11,142 bases of DNA from Stramenopiles sp. TOSAG23-3 (Eukaryota; Sar). The notes beneath the pieces were generated by a model, which ran no database searches, was not told the DNA's origin, and worked only from the letters and a program-made list of their open reading frames with translations. The translations under genes and the position numbers were made by a program. Position 1 is the stretch's first letter. Every line of letters begins with the position of its first letter. Below, one piece after another: positions 1 through 6,587 of the stretch. The stretch spans positions 1 to 11,142 of the forward strand of contig LT642755.1 of NCBI GenBank assembly GCA_900128585.1, given 5' to 3'.

Positions 1-735
1 AAAAAGACGAAAAGTGAAAAAAAATTCACAACCAACCGGGCGGCAATTTGTAAATTATAGCTCTCTTCTTCTTCGTTCATTTTCACACAATTGAACATTG
101 TTGTGTATTCTTATCGTATCATACGTACAGTTACTTTTTTTCTAAGGTAGGGTGGTTTCAGTCAAATTAGTTAGATTGTATCTCTTAGTTCGTCCCTACC
201 GCCGCTCACTGGATGGCACAAACACACGAATTGTTTTACATGGGCCTTTCTTCCGTTTCTCCTTCGCGCTACGTAGAGAGTTCAACTCGTCGTTTGTTGG
301 ACCAAATCAATACCCTGGGGGAAACGGGCAATAGCAGCCCGCAGCGGAAGAAAAAAAAAGAGAAAGGAAAGCGTCCAGCAAGATCTCGGTGTTTTTGCAT
401 GCCTGCATCCTTTGCCTTTTTCTCTATCATCATCTAGAACCATTTCAAAATGGAAGAACGCCTCAACACGCACGATCCTCCTCGACGAGTGTGTGCCCCT
501 GACGTCGAAGGATCGATCGCTCGCACACCTTGATGGGAAAGGTCAAACCAGGGAACTAATGTTATGATTTGGACCGGACCCGGTAGACTTGTCGTAGCCC
601 CTCCCCAACAACCCTTTTTTTGTCTTCTCTTCGAAGAAGAAAAGGATCCCGTTCGCGTTCACCAAACGCCGAAGACCAACCGAAACGTAAACACAGCATA
701 AAAAACGCCTCCCCCTCACGCCGACACAAGCTCGC
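1..735. other. Intergenic/flanking region, no supported gene
   Basis: This stretch lies downstream of the minus-strand orphan gene that ends at 736. It is a mix of A/T-rich leader-like sequence (1-180) and short purine or pyrimidine tracts. The only ATG-initiated plus-strand frame of note (213-437, 74 codons) has a poor start context (T at -3), a lysine-rich low-complexity middle and no recognisable motif. A minus-strand frame at 282-473 overlaps it and is no better. A CRE-like TGACGTC sits at 500-506. I see no tRNA, rRNA or mobile-element signature. The region could contain the promoter or an untranslated exon of a gene lying outside the window, but nothing here proves it. Confidence 0.5.
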
Positions 736-1074
736 TCACTGTATCATGCACAACATTTCCATCCCTGGAGAGTTCGGATTCTGAAGGCGAAACTGTATTC
801 GTTCGGCGATAGCGTCCGCGGTCATTTCGGGCAAAGGACTTTCAAAAATTGTATACACGGTCGGTGTTCCGTCCAGCGACCTTAACATTTGAAACGAACC
901 CCCTCGTATGTACATGACTGCGCCTTTGCTGGATATTTGTTCCACCGCCTCTTTTGGCACTTGAAAGACAGCTTTCACACGGTCGTTCCCTAAATCTTCC
1001 AACGCATAGTCAACTTTTGGGTTCAAACTAATCCCAGTGACTGCCTTTTCAACTTCTGCCATACCTGATGCCAT
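736..1074 (-). CDS. Small hypothetical protein, 112 aa
   Basis: I do not recognise this family. The frame starts at an ATG with a strong eukaryotic context (GCC before ATGG) and ends at TGA. An in-frame stop lies about 24 bases upstream (1096-1098), so the start is well bounded if the gene has a single exon; a second in-frame Met at residue 5 is an alternative. Composition is that of a soluble cytosolic protein: mixed charged and hydrophobic residues, no signal peptide, no membrane segment and no low complexity. The order suggests alternating short strands and helices, with a central glycine pair (YIRGGSF, about residues 55-61) and a Met/Cys-containing tail (MEMLCMIQ). Codon use and GC content resemble the larger genes rather than the A/T-rich spacers, which argues for a real gene. 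The nearest neighbour on the same strand starts 1.6 kb away, so it is an independent transcription unit. The function is unknown. Confidence 0.6.
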   Translation of the reverse strand: MASGMAEVEKAVTGISLNPKVDYALEDLGNDRVKAVFQVPKEAVEQISSKGAVMYIRGGSFQMLRSLDGTPTVYTIFESPLPEMTADAIAERIQFRLQNPNSPGMEMLCMIQ

Positions 1075-1609
1075 GGCTTCGGCGTAAATAGATACCTACG
1101 TAATACAAACACAACGGAAGGAGACACAGTTCAACGAAAACCTAAACTCGTAAAACGTAGCACAACGAAATAGAAAGCTGCCGGTGGTTTGCGTCTTCCT
1201 GTTTTCATTTAGAACAGTTAGGTCTTCTTTCTCTTTTGTTTGAACTCGTTTGTAGCAGCTGTACTACGACAATTTTTGTTTTTTTTTAATTAATAATAAA
1301 AAAAATATTTTTTTTTTTAAAACTCTCCTCAAAAACTCTCAAACAACGACGAAAAATGGTGTCATCATAGGTTATAGAATGCGTTGTAACGAGTGGAGGT
1401 TTAACAAATGGACAAGTGTTTCATTGTTAGGTAGACGCCAGAGAAGTTTGTCAATCTGAAATCAAACGAAGAAGAAACGAAAAGTTTTTTAGTAAAAAAA
1501 AGATAATAGAATAGAGCGTAAAACAAAACTTCTTAGTAAAAAAACTTTCTTTCTTTCTTTCTTACGCCCCACGCCCGTTGGTTGTTTTGAGATCGTTCCC
1601 TCAACATTC
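1075..1609. other. Intergenic region with pure A/T block and CTTT repeat
   Basis: This spacer separates two minus-strand genes: the 3' flank of the CaaX protein on the right and the 5' flank of the orphan gene on the left. No reading frame in it is convincing. It contains a 44-base stretch of only A and T at 1279-1322, two copies of TTAGTAAAAAAA (1489-1500 and 1533-1544) and a CTTT repeat at 1545-1563. No clear poly(A) signal is visible immediately after the TGA at 1610. Confidence 0.6.
1545..1563. repeat. (CTTT)n microsatellite
   Basis: Four CTTT units plus a partial unit sit in the 3' flank of the minus-strand CaaX gene, about 50 bases past its stop codon. This is a simple repeat with no function that I can support. 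Confidence 0.85.
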
Positions 1610-2677
1610 TCAAACGATAACGCAAGTTTTTCCTTTTGATGGTGGTGGCGTGGTTAAAATGTCGGACAACAAATCCTCGGATGGTTTGGTCTCAGAAACG
1701 TGAAAATTGAATTCTTCCCAAAACCCGGACCCCGGGTTCGTTCGAGCAAGGGCTTTCGTTCCATTGCTTTCAATGACTTGTTCAAAGGCATTGATGCTCG
1801 CTTTGAACTCTTCGGATTCAAACTTTTTCTTTGTCTTTTTCGTCAAACAATCTTTGTGCGATTCGTAATGGGACTTCATCGCGTCCGCGAAGGTTTTGTT
1901 CCCCACCGACCCGGAGGTCCCACCGCCTACTTTTGGCAACGCCCAACGGTACGGTTCGTTGCCCTGTTGTTCAAAGTAATGAATCAAATTCGACATGCCT
2001 GCGGATCGGTACAATTGGTACAGAGTGTTGCACAACCTACGCTTTAAGAAAACGTCCAACGCCGGGGTCTCCGCCCCGCGTCCGTACAAATGACTGATCT
2101 CTTTCGCTTTTCCTTTTTTCAACTCGTACTTTGGCCGTTCTTTCGTAAGGACGCCTTTCAAGACCTTTGCCTCCTTTGCTTTGTCCTCCCCCTCCCCCTC
2201 TATTTTGGACAACGTTCCGTGGTACGAGTAAAGGGCTTGAAGGGCGAACTGAACCCCCCAAGCGGCGAAAAACATGTTGTTTCTTATCCCTTTCTTCGTT
2301 TCTAAGTCTTTCTGCATGTTGATGCAGACTTTGCTGAGTTCCTGGCACGCCGTCGCAAAGCAATACTGAACCATGGCGTCTTCCTCCCCTTGGTTCGTGC
2401 AGCTGTCTGCAACTTCGAACCATTTGGAAAATTGGTTCGGAAGCGTCGAAGGCGTTTCTTCCACTTCCCGGACCGTATCGTACAAGTTCTTCGCCAACTG
2501 ATCGTTCATTGGCGGTTGTCGCATTCCCCCTTGCAACGCACGGCGCGGACCGGCACAACAACCGTCCATCCCCATCCCTGCATCGGCAGGTTTTAAAAAT
2601 GCGCGCTTTGCCGTTTTATCCTTTGCCAATAAGGTAAACCCAAACTCATACAACGCGTTTTCCACGACACTGGTCAT
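1610..2677 (-). CDS. BRO1/BROX-like helical protein with C-terminal CaaX box, 355 aa
   Basis: The frame runs from an ATG with A at -3 to TGA and encodes a largely alpha-helical, soluble protein with no signal peptide. The clearest feature is the C-terminus: the last four residues are CVIV (Cys352), a CaaX prenylation motif. Valine at the last position is in the class usually favoured by geranylgeranyltransferase I. The tail before it (PPPSKGK) is flexible and basic, as expected for a lipid-anchored end. The middle (about residues 100-240) contains helices and a YHGTL segment that loosely resemble the BRO1 domain of animal BROX, itself a CaaX-ending ESCRT-III-binding protein. That match is by eye and weak. 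The first 60 residues include a Met/Gly/Cys/Pro-rich loop and do not look like a canonical BRO1 start, and 355 aa is shorter than BROX (about 411). If the match holds, a membrane-attached ESCRT-associated role is plausible. Otherwise it is an unassigned prenylated protein. Confidence 0.75.
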   Translation of the reverse strand: MTSVVENALYEFGFTLLAKDKTAKRAFLKPADAGMGMDGCCAGPRRALQGGMRQPPMNDQLAKNLYDTVREVEETPSTLPNQFSKWFEVADSCTNQGEEDAMVQYCFATACQELSKVCINMQKDLETKKGIRNNMFFAAWGVQFALQALYSYHGTLSKIEGEGEDKAKEAKVLKGVLTKERPKYELKKGKAKEISHLYGRGAETPALDVFLKRRLCNTLYQLYRSAGMSNLIHYFEQQGNEPYRWALPKVGGGTSGSVGNKTFADAMKSHYESHKDCLTKKTKKKFESEEFKASINAFEQVIESNGTKALARTNPGSGFWEEFNFHVSETKPSEDLLSDILTTPPPSKGKTCVIV

Positions 2678-2941
2678 CGTCCGAGTAGTTCGCCTTGTAC
2701 TTTGGTGGTTGGTTGGTCGACTAAATTCGTGAAATAATTCTCACCCGCGTTTCGGTATACAGTCCTTTACTTTAGTCGTCCGATCACACCTGTCTTGTTT
2801 AACCTTTTGCCCTTACATAAAATAAAAAACTCAGACAACAAAGCGAAGTGTGTCATTTGATCGCATAAACGACGAAACAACCAAAACGAAGAACCTTTTT
2901 TTCTTTTTTCTGGAAATGAAAAGTCAGTCCGTTTTAATGTT

Positions 2942-2991
2942 TGAAACATGAATCGTTCGTTGATTAATTTGAATAAATGAAGCATGTTTCA
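2942..2991. repeat. Short inverted repeat, 9-bp arms
   Basis: TGAAACATG (2942-2950) and CATGTTTCA (2983-2991) are perfect reverse complements separated by 32 A/T-rich bases. The arms could form a stem or a palindromic protein-binding site in the divergent promoter zone. An arm of 9 bp can also arise by chance in a spacer of this size. Confidence 0.4.
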
Positions 2992-3300
2992 GTAGAATAC
3001 ATTTAAAAGAAATTTCCGCCAAAAATTATAAATTATCCAAAAAAAAAAATGATTATTTCTTCTTTTTTTGTATTTGTTTTGCTTTTTTGCTTGAAGAAAA
3101 CAAATCGAAGACAGAAGAATGAAATAGGGAATGAATGTTTGAGTATGAATTTGAATCTTTTTGTATGGGAAATTGGAATCGAGGAAAGTTTTCTGTGTTG
3201 TTGTTTTGGTCTTCTTCTTCTTCTTCATTCTTTTGTTGAATTAATTACTGTTTCAGTGGTTGTGAGATTTGAGTAAAGGAGTGTTGAGTGTGCGCGACTG

Positions 3301-3440
3301 TTCCGTCGTTCCCCGTCTGTCGGCGGCCTCCCGTGCCAATCGCGTTAATTCTATCGTGTTGTACCGATTGGTTCATTGGCTGGTTGATCGGGGGTGTTGT
3401 TGAGTGCGTTCCGTCGTTTTGCCTGTCTGTTCCCGTGCCA
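3301..3440 (+). repeat. Imperfect direct repeat in 5' flank of the armadillo gene
   Basis: A unit beginning TTCCGTCGTT, containing GTCTGT and ending TCCCGTGCCA occurs twice: at 3301-3338 and, in a shorter diverged form, at 3409-3440. The order of the three blocks is preserved. The two copies lie about 100-108 bases apart, and the second ends about 50 bases before the ATG at 3490. It looks like an old local duplication. A role in transcription or in the leader RNA is possible but unproven. Confidence 0.6.
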
Positions 3441-3489
3441 CGTACTACATACACATATCGGTACGACCAAGAAGGAAGGAAAGAAAAGA

Positions 3490-6426
3490 ATGTTATCGTC
3501 AACCCCAACGGTGAACAAGAGAACGACGTGCCCGAACTGCGGGGAACCGTACACGTGGCCAAGTTATGACTGCCCGTTGTGCGGCATGTTGTTAACAGTA
3601 GAATCGGGGAAACATTCTGACCCTCTCGGGGCGTTGGGGTTGGGGCTCATTTCGTCTTTTTTGGAAGTCTTGGACAACACCTCGGACAGTCCCACGGCGA
3701 GGGTACTGATAAAAGATGTCGCGGCCGGGATTGTGGCCTTCCAGCCCATGTCCCTGTACGAGCTGTTCCAAAAAGTGGGGAAGGGGTCGACCGTGTCGGC
3801 CACGAGCAATTTGGCGATCAAGCAAGTGGGTGCCCTGCAGAGCTGGTTAGAGGGGTACCCGTGCAAGGAGTCGGCGACCCAGGAGGACGTTGGTAGCATA
3901 TTTTTGACCCTGGCGCTCGCGTCGGGGAGCATGGAGTCGATCGTGTCGATGGCCAACTTTTTCGTCAAGGTCGGGTACATTCCGATCGTGGGGGCGGACC
4001 TGATCCGGTCGATGGGGTTTACGCTGGACTACTTGCATGGGAAAATATTGGAAGCGTATGGAAGGTGGTCCAACGCAATGACGATGAGCAAGTGGCTCTG
4101 CGAACGTTGCGGGACGTTGAACCAGTTTGCGCTGGGCACGTGCGACGTGTGCGCCGGCCCGCGCCCGGCCAGACAGTCCGCGACTGCGAGCGTGTCGATC
4201 ATGGTCGGGGAAACCCTCCGTTCGGCGCACCCCCCTCCGCCCCCGAGCGAAGAGGAGGAGGAAGGGGAAACGAAAGAGGGGGGCGGGGCGGCCGGGAAAA
4301 AGAGAAAGTCCATTCACTTCTCTGTCGCGGAGAACGCCAAGATCGGCACGACGCAGGAGGTGAACGGGAACCAATCGCAGTGCGCCGTCGACTTCAAATC
4401 GGCCCCGGTGAAGACCTTTGCCGGCTTTGGGCAAGTCTTGTTTTCGGAATTGGAGAAGCTCTCCCGCATCAGCTTGTGGATGGAGCGGGGAGCGCTGGCC
4501 AGCGCGCCGCTCGTCGAACCGTTGACCATCGACGTGCGGCAAGCGTCGATGGACTTTCTTACGGCTTCGATTCGCAACCACCTGCTGGACGCCACGAGAA
4601 CCAAGGAGGTTGTGAACGACGACAGCACGCTGAGTTTGAAGCTCATGTGCCTGCTGCAGTTGCTGAAGCTGAACCTGCGCCGGCTGAGGACGGTGCAGGA
4701 CGACCGGAAGCGCAAGCGGCACCTCGCGACGGTCGACGGGGACGCTCTGCTCCAGGCCTTTGCCATCGTCGACGGATCCAGCGCGATGCAAAACGACGGG
4801 CTCAAGGCGGAGATCCTTGCCGTCCAGCTGGAGATGGTAACGATCCAAGGGCCCGAGGCAATCTTGAACATGATGCACGCGGCGCCAGGCAACGCCCCCG
4901 TCTTTGCAGGGGGCTGCGCTGCCATCGACAAGATATTGGCGGGTGCTGACTTGGACACCAACAGACGCATAAGCAGCCTGCCCGCAGACTCTGGGGTGGT
5001 CGGGCAACTGCAACGCGGGAACGCGGGGCCCGTGCTGCTCCAGGCGTTGAGCACATTTGGAGGAAACATGTCGGTGGTTCGCCCGGCCCTCTCCATTTTG
5101 GCCGGTGCACTGGAGGTGGTGGAGCCGTCGGAGGAAAGCTGGCGGGCCGTCGTGCAGACGATGACCGCGGTCTTCCACAACGAGGCGTGCCTTCTCCATT
5201 GCCTGCGAGTCGTGTGCCACGTGTGCCAGAGTGCGGCGATCAACATCGAGAACGACATTACGCGTGCGACGATAAACCTTGCCGTCAACGCGATGCGCAA
5301 CCACATGGTGGAGGACGTGCAGGAAGTGTGCATCTCGTTGCTGCTGCTCGTTGTCCAACGGGGGGAGAACGGCCCGGTCCAGTACGTGAACTACATCGTC
5401 GACGCGGGCGGCGTCCACACCACGATCTCCGGCATAACGATCTTGGAGCACCGCCACGAGTCGAAGCGCAAGGGTCTGGAGTTTTTGAGCACGTGCATGA
5501 TAGACGAGCGCTGTTTCAACGACGTCCAAGTCCCCGTTGCCTTGGACTGCATCGACGCTTATCCGGAGGACAACTTCATGCTGACGAGCTGCATGAAGAT
5601 CATTCGAATGCTCGTGGAGAAGTCTGCAAAGCGCCAGCGGTTCGTGGAACTGCGCGGGGTCGGCTACCTCATACGGGTCATCATGTTCGCTTGCCACAAT
5701 AAGACAGAAGCGTTGGGGGAAATTGCAGCAACAATAGTGTTCAAGTACATGAAACGGGTGAACCAGCGCGAACGCGGGAAGTTTGGCCAGATCGTGGCGA
5801 CTTGCCCGACTGCCGACGAAGCGACCGCCCTGTGCGACGCGCTGGGAAAGCCCCCGTTTGAGAAAATGTCGACGTCCAAGAGGGTCGTGTCCAACGATAC
5901 GGCAATGGGGTTAGTCTCGCACGCGATGGTGCGGTTGCAAGGCTCTTACCCCTGGAACAAGGCGATCACGAAGGCCACCGTGTCCAGCTTCATGCTTGCG
6001 GCCCGGGCGCTCGCAGACCAAGCTGAAATCGACTGTTTGTTTTTCGCCCTGCGGCCCGCGCAACTCGTCGAGATGATGGGTCGGTACGTCGACGAGCCGG
6101 CCATGCAAAGGGACGGCTGCTGGCTGTGCAATTACCTTGCGGAGTCGAATAGGGACGCGCTAGTAAAGGCAGGGGGGTTCGAAGCGATCGTTGCGGCCAT
6201 GCAAACCCACCCAACGGAAGAAACCGTTCAGATTGGCGGCTGCATCGCGATCATGAACGTGTCAGGGCAACGGGGAGGGGGCCGTGGAAAACGGGCAAGG
6301 AAGGCCGGGTGCGAGACTGCGATAAAACACGCGTGCGAACTGCTGGAAACGGCAGGGCAACCGGAGAGCTTGGCGGCAGCAAAGTTGGCGTACAAACGAA
6401 TGAACAAAAAGTGTGAAGTCATGTAA
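3490..6426 (+). CDS. Zinc-ribbon, NZF/RanBP2 zinc-finger and armadillo-like repeat protein, 978 aa
   Basis: The start is the ATG at 3490 (A at -3, purine-rich leader). The frame stays open further upstream only through non-ATG codons such as the GTG at 3394. Domains in order: an N-terminal CxxC-x10-CxxC zinc ribbon (Cys14, 17, 28, 31); a helical segment of about 150 residues that I do not recognise; and an NZF/RanBP2-type finger (Trp202, Cys204, Cys207, Asn211, Cys218, Cys221, followed by GPRP). A disordered linker follows with a Pro run (248-252), an acidic run (254-258) and a basic KKRK (270-273) that may be a nuclear localisation signal. From about residue 330 to the end the protein is a long alpha-helical solenoid of armadillo/HEAT character, with recurring short Ala/Leu/Val helices and phrases such as VKAGGFEAIVAAM near the C-terminus. 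The finger has Thr209-Leu210 where ubiquitin-binding NZFs usually have Thr-Phe, so ubiquitin or RNA binding are both possible. No catalytic domain is visible, which suggests an adaptor or scaffold. It is strongly GC-biased, which creates long antisense shadow frames. It is convergent with the sulfatase gene. Confidence 0.9.
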   Translation: MLSSTPTVNKRTTCPNCGEPYTWPSYDCPLCGMLLTVESGKHSDPLGALGLGLISSFLEVLDNTSDSPTARVLIKDVAAGIVAFQPMSLYELFQKVGKGSTVSATSNLAIKQVGALQSWLEGYPCKESATQEDVGSIFLTLALASGSMESIVSMANFFVKVGYIPIVGADLIRSMGFTLDYLHGKILEAYGRWSNAMTMSKWLCERCGTLNQFALGTCDVCAGPRPARQSATASVSIMVGETLRSAHPPPPPSEEEEEGETKEGGGAAGKKRKSIHFSVAENAKIGTTQEVNGNQSQCAVDFKSAPVKTFAGFGQVLFSELEKLSRISLWMERGALASAPLVEPLTIDVRQASMDFLTASIRNHLLDATRTKEVVNDDSTLSLKLMCLLQLLKLNLRRLRTVQDDRKRKRHLATVDGDALLQAFAIVDGSSAMQNDGLKAEILAVQLEMVTIQGPEAILNMMHAAPGNAPVFAGGCAAIDKILAGADLDTNRRISSLPADSGVVGQLQRGNAGPVLLQALSTFGGNMSVVRPALSILAGALEVVEPSEESWRAVVQTMTAVFHNEACLLHCLRVVCHVCQSAAINIENDITRATINLAVNAMRNHMVEDVQEVCISLLLLVVQRGENGPVQYVNYIVDAGGVHTTISGITILEHRHESKRKGLEFLSTCMIDERCFNDVQVPVALDCIDAYPEDNFMLTSCMKIIRMLVEKSAKRQRFVELRGVGYLIRVIMFACHNKTEALGEIAATIVFKYMKRVNQRERGKFGQIVATCPTADEATALCDALGKPPFEKMSTSKRVVSNDTAMGLVSHAMVRLQGSYPWNKAITKATVSSFMLAARALADQAEIDCLFFALRPAQLVEMMGRYVDEPAMQRDGCWLCNYLAESNRDALVKAGGFEAIVAAMQTHPTEETVQIGGCIAIMNVSGQRGGGRGKRARKAGCETAIKHACELLETAGQPESLAAAKLAYKRMNKKCEVM

Positions 6427-6587
6427 GCTAACATTTTATTAAATTAAAATTTAAAAAACATAAAAATGGGTGTCTAAAAGAAGAAAACTTTAAAAACAAA
6501 AACTTTGTCCTAACTTTGTAACTATAATTTATTTGATGAAAACAGTATAGTGTAAGTTGTGATTAAATTATAACATTGAACTGCCAC
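6427..6587. other. Convergent 3' intergenic region
   Basis: This A/T-rich spacer of 161 bases lies between the stop codons of the plus-strand armadillo gene and the minus-strand sulfatase gene, so both 3' untranslated regions must fit in it or overlap. On the plus strand, ATTAAA occurs twice just after the armadillo stop (6438-6443 and 6443-6448). Confidence 0.6.
6528..6533 (-). terminator. Candidate poly(A) signal AATAAA of the sulfatase gene
   Basis: The minus strand reads AATAAA here, 55-60 bases downstream of the sulfatase stop codon, within an A/T-rich 3' flank. Position and sequence fit a canonical polyadenylation signal, but in A/T-rich DNA the hexamer can occur by chance and many protists do not use it. 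Confidence 0.35.

Larger units (their letters stand above)
2678..3489. other. Divergent intergenic region (bidirectional promoter zone)
   Basis: This spacer lies between the start codons of the minus-strand CaaX gene and the plus-strand armadillo gene, so it must hold both promoters. The middle (about 2810-3250) is A/T-rich with poly-T and poly-A runs and TTC repeats. The right part (3300-3489) is GC-richer and probably the 5' leader of the armadillo gene, ending in a purine-rich stretch just before its ATG. Short frames at 2767-2985, 2989-3228 and 3049-3276 are low-complexity and unconvincing. A TTTCAG preceded by pyrimidine-rich sequence at 3251-3256 could be an intron acceptor in the leader, but this is speculative. 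Confidence 0.6.

Noticed and set aside
213-437. 74-codon plus-strand frame as a gene
   Set aside because: Weak start context, lysine-rich low complexity, no recognisable motif and a competing frame on the other strand.
3049-3276. 75-codon plus-strand frame with hydrophobic stretches that could suggest a membrane peptide
   Set aside because: The hydrophobicity comes from T-rich DNA coding Phe/Leu/Val. It lies in a simple-sequence spacer and lacks a coding signature.
3394-3489. N-terminal extension of the armadillo protein by 32 residues
   Set aside because: The extension would need a GTG start. A eukaryotic gene is far more likely to begin at the ATG at 3490, where the context is good and the zinc ribbon follows directly.
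4065-4949. A 294-codon plus-strand frame inside the armadillo gene
   Set aside because: It is Arg/Gly/Ala-rich and lies in another frame of a GC-rich gene. No motif or independent start signal supports it.
3847-5697. A 616-codon open frame on the minus strand, antisense to the armadillo gene
   Set aside because: It is a shadow produced by the strong GC bias of the sense gene. Its composition is dominated by His, Arg, Asp, Val and Gln without domain signatures, while the sense frame has zinc motifs and a solenoid.
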